Shown: positions 27,403 to 37,167, numbered from the stretch's first letter. The stretch is 64,000 nt of DNA from Anaerolineae bacterium (GCA_023954475.1 JAMLHW010000006.1:62001-126000); one strand, 5' to 3'. Made by a program: numbers and translations. Notes: generated from the letters alone by a model not told the origin.

Positions 27403-27939
27403 ATGACACGAACGAACGTCTTTGACAGCCACAAACGCGACAAATGGCTGCGTTTCTCACAGGAGCTCAGTCCCGAAACCAATCCCGAAGTGATCCGGCT
27501 CATGGGTCAACTGCGCATGGTTTCGCATTCGTTGTATGTATCGAGCGAGCAAAACCTGAGTGAATCAGGCTTGTCTTATGCTCAATACCGCATTCTGGTC
27601 AGTTTGCTCTACAACGAGATGATCGAAGGTAATCCCACGCTCAATCCGTCTGAAATCAGTCATATGCAGGGCACGAGTCGCAATACGGTCAGCGCGCTGA
27701 TCCGCTCACTGGAGGAAGCAGACCTGATTGTGCGCGAATTGGATGCCGATGATCGGCGCAAATTCAACATTCGACTGACGGACGCAGGCCGTGATTTGGT
27801 GAGGGAACATTCGGCCGAACATTTTCACTTGCTCGATCAGGTCTTCGCTGTTCTCGTACCGGACGAAATGGAAACACTCACCAGCCTATTGGAGCGCATC
27901 AGTGAGGCGATCTACAACGTACGCGCCGTCATGGCGTAG
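27403..27939 (+). CDS. MarR-family transcriptional regulator
   Basis: 178 residues. The ATG at 27403 has GGAGG 6 bp upstream and is preferred to a TTG 15 bp earlier. Winged-helix features: GLSYAQYRILVSLLYNEMIE, SEISHMQGTSRNTVSALIRS (recognition helix), LIVRELDADDRRKFNIRLTD (the wing with the D-x-R-R element). It should bind DNA as a dimer and respond to a small molecule. It lies 23 bp before a two-gene ABC exporter operon and most likely represses it, as in other MarR/ABC exporter pairs. Confidence 0.9.
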   Translation: MTRTNVFDSHKRDKWLRFSQELSPETNPEVIRLMGQLRMVSHSLYVSSEQNLSESGLSYAQYRILVSLLYNEMIEGNPTLNPSEISHMQGTSRNTVSALIRSLEEADLIVRELDADDRRKFNIRLTDAGRDLVREHSAEHFHLLDQVFAVLVPDEMETLTSLLERISEAIYNVRAVMA

Positions 27940-27962
27940 CAACGCAATTAGGGAGAAAGAGT

Positions 27963-29882
27963 ATGCAAATGTCTATGCAGAATCGCAGGGCGCAGCGCAG
28001 AAACCGGCAAAATGACGGCCCCAGTGCCCTCAGGCGCAGCTTGAGCTACATACGTTCGTATCCACGCCTCGCCATTTTGGCAGGCATCGCACTGGTCATT
28101 GCCACGACGGCGCAGCTTGCCGTGCCCCAGTTGGTGCAAAACATCATCGATACGATTACCGGCACAGCACGGGATCAGGCGATTTTGGATTTACCTCCGG
28201 CACTGTTGACCTTCCTGAACAGCCAGGGAATCCAAACGGCCGATTTAACGGCCGAAGCCAAAACCGGTATCGAAATGGCGCAATCAGCACTGATTACGTC
28301 CGGACTGGTCATTGTCCTGTTTGCGGCAGCACGTGGTATTTTCGCCTTCACGCAAACGTATTTGTCGCAGGCACTGTCTGAACACATTGCCTTTGATCTG
28401 CGCAATGATCTTTTTTCCAAGATTCAGCGGCTTAGTTTCAGCTATCACGACAAAAATCGCACAGGGCAATTGATGATTCGCGCCACCGATGATGTTGAGC
28501 GCCTGCGTGTTTTTATCGGACAGGGTTTGCTCATGGCGTTGCAGGCATTCATTCTGTTGACGGGCGCGTTGATTATTCTCGCTTTGACCAACTGGCGCCT
28601 GATGCTCGTCGCATTGCCTGTTTTGCCCATTGCCTTTTTCCTGTTTATGCTCTTTGGCAGGATTGCACAGCCTTTGTTTCGTGAAGCGCAAAGGCGGCTT
28701 GCAGCGGTCAACAATGTGTTGCAGGAAAATCTGGCCGGATTGAAAGTCGTCAAAGCGTTTGCCAGTGAAGAGCGGGAACAAGCGCGTTTCGGCCGAAGTA
28801 TTGATTCACTGCGCGACCAGCGCATCCGCATCAGCCGTACACTGGCATTGTTGTTCCCCACTATCTTCCTCGTCGCCAATCTGGGGCAGGCAGCCGTACT
28901 CTACTTTGGTGGTGCGCAAATCATCAACGGCACACTGACGCTGGGTGAATGGCAAAAATTCAGCCTGTACTTGACACTGGTCTTCATCCCGATGGGACAG
29001 CTCGGTTTTATCATTTCGCTGATGGCGCAGGCTTCTGCCAGCGCCACACGCATTTACGAAATTCTCGACGCTGAAAACGCAGTCACCGATAAGCCAGATG
29101 CTCTGGTATTGGATGAAGTTGAGGGACATGTAACTTTTTCAAACGTGACCTTCCGCTATTTTGCCGGTGGTGACCCCGTGTTGACCAACATCAATTTGGA
29201 AGCTGAGCCGGGGCAGACGGTTGCCCTTCTCGGTTCCACAGGCAGTGGTAAAACCTCGATTATCAACCTCATTCCGCGTTTCTACGATGTGAGTGACGGC
29301 AGTGTCACCATTGACGGTCACGATGTACGCGACGTGACCATCGACAGTCTCCGGCGCAACATCGGCATTGTGCTGCAGGAAACGACGTTGTTCTCCGGCA
29401 CTATTCGCGAAAACATCGCTTTCGGCCGACCCGATGCGAGCGATGCCGAAGTAATAGCCGCCGCCAAAGCCGCCGCAGCCCACGACTTTATCGACGGATT
29501 CCCGCAAGGATACGATACGCCTGTCGGTGAACGCGGCGCTACCTTGTCAGGCGGTCAAAAGCAGCGCATCGCCATCGCCCGTGCGTTGCTGATGAATCCG
29601 CACATTCTGATTCTGGACGACTCGACAAGCAGTGTTGACCTCAACACCGAATACGAGATTCAGAAAGCGCTGGACAAGTTGATGGAGGGACGGACGAGTT
29701 TCGTCATCGCGCAACGTATCAGCACCGTTCTCAACGCCGACCAGATTCTCGTGCTGGACAAAGGTCAACTCGTCGCACGCGGTGTGCATGAGGAATTGCT
29801 GGAGAACAGTCCGATTTACGCTGAAATATATTACTCGCAGTTGGCTGAAGATGTCGCGCCCGATGCGGCAGCTAGCGCATAA
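27963..29882 (+). CDS. ABC exporter half-transporter with degenerate ATP site
   Basis: 639 residues: a six-helix exporter domain followed by a nucleotide-binding domain. Walker A is LLGSTGSGKTS, the signature LSGGQKQR is intact, but Walker B ends ILILDDSTSSVD with Asp in place of the catalytic Glu. The switch His is Gln (FVIAQRIS). These are the substitutions seen in the degenerate-site subunit of heterodimeric exporters such as TM287/288 and BmrC/D. It pairs with the next gene, 12 bp downstream, and is probably controlled by the MarR protein upstream. Substrates are likely drugs or lipophilic compounds. Confidence 0.92.
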   Translation: MQMSMQNRRAQRRNRQNDGPSALRRSLSYIRSYPRLAILAGIALVIATTAQLAVPQLVQNIIDTITGTARDQAILDLPPALLTFLNSQGIQTADLTAEAKTGIEMAQSALITSGLVIVLFAAARGIFAFTQTYLSQALSEHIAFDLRNDLFSKIQRLSFSYHDKNRTGQLMIRATDDVERLRVFIGQGLLMALQAFILLTGALIILALTNWRLMLVALPVLPIAFFLFMLFGRIAQPLFREAQRRLAAVNNVLQENLAGLKVVKAFASEEREQARFGRSIDSLRDQRIRISRTLALLFPTIFLVANLGQAAVLYFGGAQIINGTLTLGEWQKFSLYLTLVFIPMGQLGFIISLMAQASASATRIYEILDAENAVTDKPDALVLDEVEGHVTFSNVTFRYFAGGDPVLTNINLEAEPGQTVALLGSTGSGKTSIINLIPRFYDVSDGSVTIDGHDVRDVTIDSLRRNIGIVLQETTLFSGTIRENIAFGRPDASDAEVIAAAKAAAAHDFIDGFPQGYDTPVGERGATLSGGQKQRIAIARALLMNPHILILDDSTSSVDLNTEYEIQKALDKLMEGRTSFVIAQRISTVLNADQILVLDKGQLVARGVHEELLENSPIYAEIYYSQLAEDVAPDAAASA

Positions 29883-29893
29883 GGGGGTGCACT

Positions 29894-31879
29894 ATGTTTA
29901 ATAACTCTGCACAACTATTTGGTCAAGAAACACTGAAAGCCTCCAATGTACGCAGCACACTGCGGCGCTTTCTGGCTTACTTTCGCCCGTACTGGCTGAT
30001 ATTGCTCATGGTGCTGGTCTTTCTGGTTGGCAGCACGTACATGACTGTGCTCGTGCCGGATTTGATCGGCCAGTCTGTTGACTGTTATCTGACGCCGTTC
30101 ATCGCCGGAGAACAGGCGGCCGAATTCATGCCGTTTCTGGCGGATTTGCCGGAATCGGTTACGAGTCAAATCACTCCCGATGCCGGTTTTGAATCAAATT
30201 GCTGGTACACGACGCCCGATTTGAGTCTGTCATCTAGCCAAGCGCTCAGCGCATTTGGCGGCCTGATTCTGCTAATTGTTGGTCTGTATGTGTTTAGCGC
30301 CATATTCACCGGGCTGCAATTTTATCTGACGAGTTGGGCCGGTTATCACGTGCTGCGCGATCTGCGGGCAAAAGTGTTCGTCCATGTGCACCGCCTGTCA
30401 CTGGGTTATTTTTCCAAACATGAAGCAGGCGATGTCATGAGCCGCTTCACAAACGACATGGATACGATTCAACAAGTGATCGGCTTTGGTCTGGTGCAGG
30501 TTGCCAGCGGCATTATGCTGTTGTTCTGGATTATCTGGACCATGATGCGACTGAGTGTCGGCTATGCCTTGCTGACGTTGATTACGTTGCCGTTCATGTT
30601 TGTTGTAACCGTCTGGTTATCGTCGCAGGCACGCAAAGCGTTCCGCCGCGCCCGGCAGGAAATCGGATCGGTTAACGCCGATTTGCAGGAAAATATCGCG
30701 GCCGTACGCGAGGTGCAGGCTTTTGGTCGTGAGGAAGAGAATATAACGCAGTTCCGCGAAGGCAACGCCGCCAACCGCGATGCCAATATCCGGGCACAGG
30801 CTTTTTCGAGTGCGCTGGCGCCGTCTTTGGAAGCATTGAGTTACGTTAGCATGGCAATTGTCGCCGTGGTCGGTGGACTCGTATTGATCAACGGCGGCTC
30901 GCTGCTGGGCACGACGGTTAGTCTCGGTTTGGTAATCACGTTTATCGGCTATTCACAGCAGTTCAACCGCCCGGTGCAGCAGATTGCGATATTGTGGACC
31001 AATATCCAGAACGCGATTGCCGGTGCTGAGCGTATTTTCAACTTGCTTGATGCGACGCCTGATGTAACCGATTCGGCCGATGCCATTCCTCTGCCGCCCG
31101 TTGCCGGACATGTCAAACTCGAAAACGTCTGGGCCGAATACAATCCCGGCGAGCCGGTTTTGCGCGGCATTGACATCGAAGCCCAACCGGGCGAAACCGT
31201 TGCCATCGTCGGCCCGACCGGTGCCGGCAAAACGACGATTATCAATCTGCTGCCCCGATTCTGGGATGTCAGTGCGGGCAAAGTGACGTTTGACGGCTAC
31301 GATGTGCGCGACGTGACCCGCCACAGCTTGCGCAGCCAGATCGGTATCGTCTTGCAGGACACGTTCCTCTTCAGCGATACCGTTGCCAACAATATTCGTT
31401 ACGGCAAGCCGGATGCCACGGACGAAGAAGTGATCGAAGCGGCTAAACTGGCGCGTGCCCACGACTTCATTCAAAACCTGGAAAACGGCTACGAGACTAT
31501 ATTGGGCGAACGTGGTTCCGGCCTGAGTCAGGGACAACGGCAGCTGATTGCCATCGCCCGTGTCGCCATGACTGACCCGCGCATCCTGATTCTGGACGAA
31601 GCGACGAGCAGTGTCGATACGCGCACCGAGCGTGAGATCCAGGCAGCGCTGAATAAACTGCTCGCCGGACGCACCAGCTTCGTCATTGCACATCGCTTAA
31701 GTACCATTCGCAACGCGAATCAAGTATTGTATGTCGAAGCCGGCGAGATTGTCGAAAAAGGAACCCACACGAGTTTGCTGGAGCAGCAGGGCAAATACTA
31801 CGATTTGTATATGAGCCAGTTCCGCCGTACGGTGACAGACGAAACGGTGGATGAAGAGTTGACTTTTATCGCGGATTAG
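29894..31879 (+). CDS. ABC exporter half-transporter with consensus ATP site
   Basis: 661 residues: six membrane helices plus a nucleotide-binding domain. An extra region of about 60-70 residues is inserted in the first external loop (around residues 60-115: DCYLTPFIAG...NCWYTTPDLS). Walker A GPTGAGKTT, Walker B ILILDEATSSVD with the catalytic Glu, and the switch His FVIAHRLS are intact. The signature is LSQGQRQ, with Gln replacing the second Gly. This complements its partner: one composite ATP site (this Walker B plus the partner's LSGGQ) is competent and the other degenerate. Confidence 0.92.
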   Translation: MFNNSAQLFGQETLKASNVRSTLRRFLAYFRPYWLILLMVLVFLVGSTYMTVLVPDLIGQSVDCYLTPFIAGEQAAEFMPFLADLPESVTSQITPDAGFESNCWYTTPDLSLSSSQALSAFGGLILLIVGLYVFSAIFTGLQFYLTSWAGYHVLRDLRAKVFVHVHRLSLGYFSKHEAGDVMSRFTNDMDTIQQVIGFGLVQVASGIMLLFWIIWTMMRLSVGYALLTLITLPFMFVVTVWLSSQARKAFRRARQEIGSVNADLQENIAAVREVQAFGREEENITQFREGNAANRDANIRAQAFSSALAPSLEALSYVSMAIVAVVGGLVLINGGSLLGTTVSLGLVITFIGYSQQFNRPVQQIAILWTNIQNAIAGAERIFNLLDATPDVTDSADAIPLPPVAGHVKLENVWAEYNPGEPVLRGIDIEAQPGETVAIVGPTGAGKTTIINLLPRFWDVSAGKVTFDGYDVRDVTRHSLRSQIGIVLQDTFLFSDTVANNIRYGKPDATDEEVIEAAKLARAHDFIQNLENGYETILGERGSGLSQGQRQLIAIARVAMTDPRILILDEATSSVDTRTEREIQAALNKLLAGRTSFVIAHRLSTIRNANQVLYVEAGEIVEKGTHTSLLEQQGKYYDLYMSQFRRTVTDETVDEELTFIAD

Positions 31880-31891
31880 TCGTATTCAAAA

Positions 31892-31923
31892 CAGGTCAGA
31901 GGCCTTGAGAGGCTTCTGACCTG
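31892..31923 (+). terminator. hairpin after the ABC exporter operon
   Basis: A 13-bp stem (CAGGTCAGAGGCC / GGCTTCTGACCTG, one G-U) with a 6-nt loop, 13 bp after the stop. No T run follows, so it may be an mRNA-stabilising or partial terminator. Confidence 0.5.
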
Positions 31924-31955
31924 TGATCGTTGTCAACCCTGGGGGAGTGAGGTTT

Positions 31956-32549
31956 GTGGATTATTCGGCCGAACAATACGATAACGGCATGAAGCCTCTG
32001 GAGCGCTTCAGTCTGGCGCAACGGCGTAAACGGCTGCTGCGCCACGTTACAGGTCGTGTTCTAGAAATTGGGGCGGGTACGGGCGCAAATGCAGACAAAT
32101 ACGCCGCTTTGGCGGACGATCCGGATGGGTTATTGGTGGCAACGGATGTCCATTTCGGCCGATTAACCGCCATTCCCCACAAAAACCCCAATGCGACGGC
32201 AGCATGCCTGGACGCACAACGATTGCCATTTTCTGACAACAGTTTCGACTTCGTCGTCGGAACGCTCGTGTTTTGTTCGATACCGGAACCGTTGACGGCG
32301 TTAGCGGAGATTAAGCGGGTGATTCGGCCGAAAGGGCGACTCATTCTGCTCGAACACGTGCGCGGCAACGGCGTTATCTCACGTCGCTTCACCGATTGGG
32401 GACAAATAGCGTGGGGTGCGCTGCAAAGTGACTGTCATCTCAACCGCGAAACAGTGCAAGCAGTCGGGAAAGCCGGTTTCACAATTACCGACTACGATCA
32501 ATCAGGCTGGTTTGGTATCCTGGCCGAAATCCAGGCCGTCGCTCTGTGA
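31956..32549 (+). CDS. class I SAM-dependent methyltransferase
   Basis: 197 residues from GTG 31956, which has GGGGGAG 8 bp upstream; GTGs at 31947 and 31923 are alternatives. Motif I VLEIGAGTGANADKYA binds SAM, followed by LLVATDVHFGRL, the motif II/III region FDFVVGTLVFCSIPEPLTAL, and LILLEHVRGNG. It resembles the UbiE/thiopurine-type methyltransferase group (Methyltransf_11). No substrate can be assigned. It follows the ABC exporter operon. Confidence 0.85.
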   Translation: MDYSAEQYDNGMKPLERFSLAQRRKRLLRHVTGRVLEIGAGTGANADKYAALADDPDGLLVATDVHFGRLTAIPHKNPNATAACLDAQRLPFSDNSFDFVVGTLVFCSIPEPLTALAEIKRVIRPKGRLILLEHVRGNGVISRRFTDWGQIAWGALQSDCHLNRETVQAVGKAGFTITDYDQSGWFGILAEIQAVAL

Positions 32550-32574
32550 TTTTCACCAACAACCGGATACGCAT

Positions 32575-33009
32575 CTACGCACGGCGTTCGCCGTGTAGTG
32601 TAACGATCAGTCGTCTGCCACGTGCCCGGTCCCGATGCTCACAAAGATAGATACCCTGCCACGTCCCCAGATTAAAACGGCCATTGGTAATTGGCACAGT
32701 CACCGAACTGCCCAGCAGCACCGCTTTGATGTGGGCCGGCATGTCATCCGGACCTTCGTATGTGTGGACAAAATACGGCGTATTTTCCGGAACGAGTGCG
32801 TTGAAATGGCTTTCCATGTCGATACGCACGGTCGGATCGGCGTTTTCGTTGACGGCAAGGGATGCAGAACTATGTTGGATGAAGATGTGTGCTGTGCCGA
32901 TAGTGAACGAACCCAATTCGGGCAAGCGGCGCTCAATTTCACCTGTTATGAGGTGAAATCCTCGTCGTCGTGCGTCAAGTTGTATGGTGTGTTGTAGCCA
33001 GTTACTCAT
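32575..33009 (-). CDS. YjbQ/UPF0047 family protein
   Basis: 144 residues, the family's usual length. The signature HIFIQHSSASLAVNENADPT and the later GRFNLGTWQGIYLCEHRD are diagnostic; the conserved His residues and D/E probably bind a metal. The family includes secondary thiamine-phosphate synthase activity in vitro, but the physiological role is unsettled. A stand-alone minus-strand gene. Confidence 0.93.
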   Translation of the reverse strand: MSNWLQHTIQLDARRRGFHLITGEIERRLPELGSFTIGTAHIFIQHSSASLAVNENADPTVRIDMESHFNALVPENTPYFVHTYEGPDDMPAHIKAVLLGSSVTVPITNGRFNLGTWQGIYLCEHRDRARGRRLIVTLHGERRA

Positions 33010-33078
33010 GTGGTTGTCTCATTTCGGCCGATTTGCTCACCGATTATAGCGGACAGAAGCGATGGTACGGCAATACGT

Positions 33079-33987
33079 TCAGGGCAATAGAAACAGCATA
33101 GCCACGCCACAAAGCGCGATGAGCGTGCCGGTGACGCCGCGTGCCGTCGGCCGATCACCAAAAAAGAGAAAGGTCATGGGAATCAGCAGCACAGGCGGCA
33201 GTGCCATAATCGTGGCGGCGATGCCGACGCGTGCATTTTGCACTGCCACCAGCGAGAACCAGATACCCAGAAACGGCCCGACCAGCGCTCCGCCCATGAT
33301 GGCATACAGTGCGCGGCGATCATGGAGTTTGACGATGGTCGGCCGAACGTTGCGTCGCAGCGCGGTATAGCTCCACAGCACGATGCCACCTATCAAAATG
33401 CGAATTTGTGTGGCCGACAGCGCCGAATAGCCGTCAAGCAGCGCGAATTTGGAGAATATCAGGTTCGATGTCTGGCCCAGTACGCCGAGAAATGCCATCG
33501 TCAGGCCAAGTCGATAGTTGCGCTGCTGTGCGGATCGGGATTCGGCCGAAACCGTTTGCTTTTCCGTCACCACCAGCGTCACACCGCTAATAGCAACGAC
33601 AATACCCAGCATCTCGGTACTGTCGATCACCTCGCCAAAAAACAACCAGGCGAAAAACGTACTCATGATTGGTACCAGCGCCATGACCAGCATCGCCAGT
33701 TGCGGCCCAATCAGCACATAGGAAAAAAAGAGTGCCGCATCGCCCAGCACCAGCCCCAGCACGCTGGAAAGCGCCAGCCAGCCCCAACGCCACGGTTCCG
33801 TTCCCCAGGGGAAAACAGCACCGAGTAGTAGCAAATGAGCAATCGAGATGAACAGAAACGCGAAAACCAGACGGGTGCGGTTGACGACGTCAGACCCGAC
33901 ACGTCGTCCACTGTAGCTGAAAAAGATCGCCGTAAATGACCAGCAGACTGCTGTACCGAAGGCGGCAAAAATGCCAATGGCGTTCAC
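33079..33987 (-). CDS. EamA/DMT-family transporter
   Basis: About 302 residues with ten hydrophobic segments in two EamA repeats (first AFGTAVCWSFTAIFFSYSGR, second TMAFLGVLGQTSNLIFSKFA). A conserved segment sits near the end of each repeat: MALVPIMSTFFAWLFFGEVI and ALPPVLLIPMTFLFFGDRPT. It is a drug/metabolite exporter of unknown substrate. I choose the GTG at 33987, which overlaps the upstream stop codon as GTGA; a TTG at 34005 would add six residues. It is coupled to the upstream VOC protein. Confidence 0.85.
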   Translation of the reverse strand: MNAIGIFAAFGTAVCWSFTAIFFSYSGRRVGSDVVNRTRLVFAFLFISIAHLLLLGAVFPWGTEPWRWGWLALSSVLGLVLGDAALFFSYVLIGPQLAMLVMALVPIMSTFFAWLFFGEVIDSTEMLGIVVAISGVTLVVTEKQTVSAESRSAQQRNYRLGLTMAFLGVLGQTSNLIFSKFALLDGYSALSATQIRILIGGIVLWSYTALRRNVRPTIVKLHDRRALYAIMGGALVGPFLGIWFSLVAVQNARVGIAATIMALPPVLLIPMTFLFFGDRPTARGVTGTLIALCGVAMLFLLP

Positions 33988-34403
33988 GCGTTCAGTCGCT
34001 GCCAAACCAACGGGTAATGTGAAGCTTCGATTAGCTCAAGACTGTTGTCATCGGGATCGCGGAAGTAGATCGAATGTGTCCCTTGTGACCAGGTTTGTTC
34101 GTGTTCGATGGGGACGCCGTGCGCGATCAGACGCTCGCGCCACACATCGAGTTCGGCCGATGGTATGGCCAGGGCAATGTGTCCGCGCCCATGCGCACCA
34201 TGTGCGGGAATGACGCTGACGCGTTTTTCAAGTGCGACCAGGTCAAAAAGAATGATGGTCGAATGTTGCCCTGTTTGCAGGAAGCAGGCGTCGCCAAAAT
34301 CGGCCGAAACCGCCAGTCCCAGCACATCGACATAAAACTGCCGCGCACGCGCCAGGTCGGACACGTACAAAACCGCTTCTGCTACACCGAGAATTGTTGT
34401 CAT
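33984..34403 (-). CDS. VOC/glyoxalase-fold protein
   Basis: 139 residues with two beta-alpha-beta-beta-beta modules: AEAVLYVSDLARARQFYVDV in the first and HIALAIPSAELDVWRERLIA in the second. The end SIYFRDPDDNSLELIEA carries the metal-binding Glu typical of the glyoxalase/dioxygenase/fosfomycin-resistance superfamily. His in GHIALAI is another ligand. It could be a resistance protein or isomerase; the substrate is unknown. It overlaps the EamA transporter by 4 bp, hinting at modification or export of the same compound. Confidence 0.85.
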   Translation of the reverse strand: MTTILGVAEAVLYVSDLARARQFYVDVLGLAVSADFGDACFLQTGQHSTIILFDLVALEKRVSVIPAHGAHGRGHIALAIPSAELDVWRERLIAHGVPIEHEQTWSQGTHSIYFRDPDDNSLELIEASHYPLVWQRLNA

Positions 34404-34548
34404 TTGTCTGCCTATTGTATGAGTGCCGTTATCGGCCGAAGCTGCGCCCGTTTACAATCAAACGGCACGGGCTATAATTCAGAATGCGCAATTTTACGTT
34501 GCCACGCAACCATGCGCCATCCCTCAGTCACAGACGGACGACACATTT

Positions 34549-35835
34549 ATGACAAATGCAACAACAAAAACGATACTGGATAATGGCTTGACCGTGGTCA
34601 TGAAAGAGATGCATCACGCGCCTGTTGCCACGTTCATGGTGTGGTATCGCGTGGGCAGCCGCAACGAAAAACCAGGTAATACCGGCGCGGCACACTGGGT
34701 CGAACACATGATGTTCAAGGGCACGCCGACCATTCCCGCCGGAGAGCACGACCGCACCGTTGCCCGCGAAGGGGGCCGTTTCAACGCCTTTACCTGGCTT
34801 GATTTCACCGCATACTACGAAACGCTACCGTCTGACCGCATTGAATTGGGTTTGCACATGGAATCTGACCGCATGATAAACGCGATCATGCACCGTGATG
34901 AAATTGAATCGGAGCGTACGGTGATCATTTCCGAGCGCAATATGTATGAAAATCAGCCGCTATTTCATTTACGCGAAGAATTGTCTGCGGCAGCATTTCG
35001 CGTTCATCCATACCATCATGAAACGATTGGCGACGCCGCTGATTTAGCCACGATGACACGTGACGATTTATACGGTTTCTATCGGCGTCACTACGCACCC
35101 AATAATGCGATTGCCGTTGCCGTCGGCGACTTTGATTCGGCCGAAATGCTGCGCAAAATCGAACACTACTTCGGCGATTTACAACCCAGTCAACCACCTG
35201 ACCCCATCACCCGCACCGAACCGCCACAAAAAGGGGAACGCCGCGTCACAGTCAAAGGCCCCGGCAATACAGCCTACCTCATCGCCGCTTACAAAGCTCC
35301 GGCGGCCACTGATCCTGATTATTACGCCTTAGCTGTTCTCAACTCCGCATTCGCTGGTGGCGGCAGTCTCGGTTTCTTTGGCAGCAGCACGACCAACAAA
35401 AGCTCACGGCTCTACAAAGCATTGGTGAACAGTGAGCTTGCAGCAGGCGTTTCGGCCGGTGCGACACCGACCATTGATCCGTATCTTTACACCATCACAA
35501 CCGTGGCACGACCGGACCGGACATTAGCCGAAGTAGAAGCGGCACTCGACGCCGAAATTGCGCGGTTGTCCATGGAACCGATTACGCAGGCCGAACTCGA
35601 CAAAGCGCACAAACGCGCTCGTGTTGAATTCATCATGTCTGGCGAAAGCATCACCAATCAGGCGCAGTTGCTGGGCATGTCTGAAGTCGTCGCCGGTGAC
35701 TATACGTGGTACGAAACCGCTCTGGAACGGGTCGGCGCTGTCACACTGGCCGACATTGAACGCGTGCGCGACCGCTATCTGCGCTCTGACCAGCGCACCA
35801 TCGGCCGCTATGTGCCGCAGAACGGTGCAGTTTGA
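34549..35835 (+). CDS. M16 zinc peptidase, catalytic subunit
   Basis: 428 residues from the ATG at 34549 (MTNATTKTILDNGLTVVM). It carries the inverted zinc motif HWVEHMMFKG (HxxEH) near residue 50, the downstream Glu in the E.ERTVIISERNMYE region, and the M16 middle signature YRRHYAPNNAIAVAVGDFD. It cleaves peptides inside a clam-shell chamber formed with a partner. The next gene encodes an M16 protein without the zinc site, so the two form an alpha/beta-type heterodimer. A TATAAT near 34472 could be its promoter. Confidence 0.92.
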   Translation: MTNATTKTILDNGLTVVMKEMHHAPVATFMVWYRVGSRNEKPGNTGAAHWVEHMMFKGTPTIPAGEHDRTVAREGGRFNAFTWLDFTAYYETLPSDRIELGLHMESDRMINAIMHRDEIESERTVIISERNMYENQPLFHLREELSAAAFRVHPYHHETIGDAADLATMTRDDLYGFYRRHYAPNNAIAVAVGDFDSAEMLRKIEHYFGDLQPSQPPDPITRTEPPQKGERRVTVKGPGNTAYLIAAYKAPAATDPDYYALAVLNSAFAGGGSLGFFGSSTTNKSSRLYKALVNSELAAGVSAGATPTIDPYLYTITTVARPDRTLAEVEAALDAEIARLSMEPITQAELDKAHKRARVEFIMSGESITNQAQLLGMSEVVAGDYTWYETALERVGAVTLADIERVRDRYLRSDQRTIGRYVPQNGAV

Positions 35836-35892
35836 TGGTTTGTTTGCTATCGGACAACAACCTATCAAATATTCGACCCTTTTGGAGACATT

Positions 35893-37167
35893 ATGTCTAA
35901 AAGTTTCCCCAACGCAGACACCATTCACCGTTACAAACTGGCAAACGGGATCACAGTATTGGTGTACGAGAATTTTTCGGCCGAAACATTTGTGATCAAC
36001 GGCGTCATGCGTGGCGGTGCAATAGCTGAATCGGCCGAAAAAGGTGGCCTTTCCGCCTTTACTGCAGCATCCTTGATGCGTGGCACGGTGACGCGTTCAT
36101 TCGACGACATTTACGAACAACTGGAAGCAGTCGGTGCTGATCTCAGTTTCGGCAGCGGACGCCTGCTGACCAGCTTTTCGGCCGATGCATTGGTTGAAGA
36201 TATCGATCTCGTCTTGTCTCTGCTCGCCGACAGCCTGCGTGTGCCGACTTTTCCCGCAGTTGAGTTGGAAAAAGTTCGCGGCGAAATCATGACACGACTG
36301 CATATGCGTGCCAACGATACGCGCAGCATGGCGGGTCTGGCTTTCAGCGAATTGCTGTACGGCGATCACCCATTGGGGAAGCCGGTTAGCGGTCACATTG
36401 AGACAGTAGCAACTATCACACAGGATGATATCGTCGATTTCCATCGCCATGTCTACGGGCCGGACGGCATGATCATCACAGTTGTCGGCGCAATTTCGGC
36501 CGAAGATGCGGTTGCACGCATAGAAAGTGCACTCGGTGATTGGCACACGCCTGATCGTGTGGCATTATCTGCCATTGGCGCGGTACACCGTCCCGATGAG
36601 TTGGTGCGAACCCATGTGGATATGCCCGATAAAAGCCAGTCTGATATTGTCCTCGGGTTGCCCGGTCCGCTACGCAGCGCACCCGATTATCTCGATGTAC
36701 GTGTTGCCAATACGATTTTAGGTGTGTTCGGTATGTTTGGTCGGCTGGGCAAGAACGTGCGTGAAGAAAAAGGCTTGTCGTATTATGTTTACAGTGTGTT
36801 GACTGGTGGCCTGTTGCCATCACCGTGGACGGTACGTACCGGCGTTGCGCCGCACGATGTCGAGTTGGCTATCGATAGCATTCGCGCAGAAATCAGGCGC
36901 ATTCAAGATGAACCGGTATCGGCCGATGAATTGGCCGACACACAAGCCTATCTCACAGGATCACTGCCGGTCAGCCTGGAAACGAATGACGGGCTGGCAT
37001 CAATTATCGAAGACCTCGAACTTTATGACCTCGGTCTCGACTATCTGGACAACTATCGGGATGCCATTTATACGGTATCGGCAGAACGTGTCCAGCAAGC
37101 GGCTCAGACGTATTTCAGCGCCGACGAAATCGCCATTGCTGTTGCCGGCCCACAACGGTCATCTTGA
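35893..37167 (+). CDS. M16 peptidase-like protein, non-catalytic subunit
   Basis: 424 residues. It has the M16 domain pair, but the HxxEH position reads GLSAFTAASLMRGT, lacking both His and the Glu. Other M16 features remain: EKVRGEIMTRLHMRANDTRS, FHRHVYGPDGMIITVVG, and the substrate-binding R/Y pair region LGKNVREEKGLSYYVYSVL in the C-terminal domain. It follows the active subunit by 57 bp. Such pairs function as heterodimers in which the active chain supplies zinc and this one the R/Y binding residues. Confidence 0.92.
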   Translation: MSKSFPNADTIHRYKLANGITVLVYENFSAETFVINGVMRGGAIAESAEKGGLSAFTAASLMRGTVTRSFDDIYEQLEAVGADLSFGSGRLLTSFSADALVEDIDLVLSLLADSLRVPTFPAVELEKVRGEIMTRLHMRANDTRSMAGLAFSELLYGDHPLGKPVSGHIETVATITQDDIVDFHRHVYGPDGMIITVVGAISAEDAVARIESALGDWHTPDRVALSAIGAVHRPDELVRTHVDMPDKSQSDIVLGLPGPLRSAPDYLDVRVANTILGVFGMFGRLGKNVREEKGLSYYVYSVLTGGLLPSPWTVRTGVAPHDVELAIDSIRAEIRRIQDEPVSADELADTQAYLTGSLPVSLETNDGLASIIEDLELYDLGLDYLDNYRDAIYTVSAERVQQAAQTYFSADEIAIAVAGPQRSS

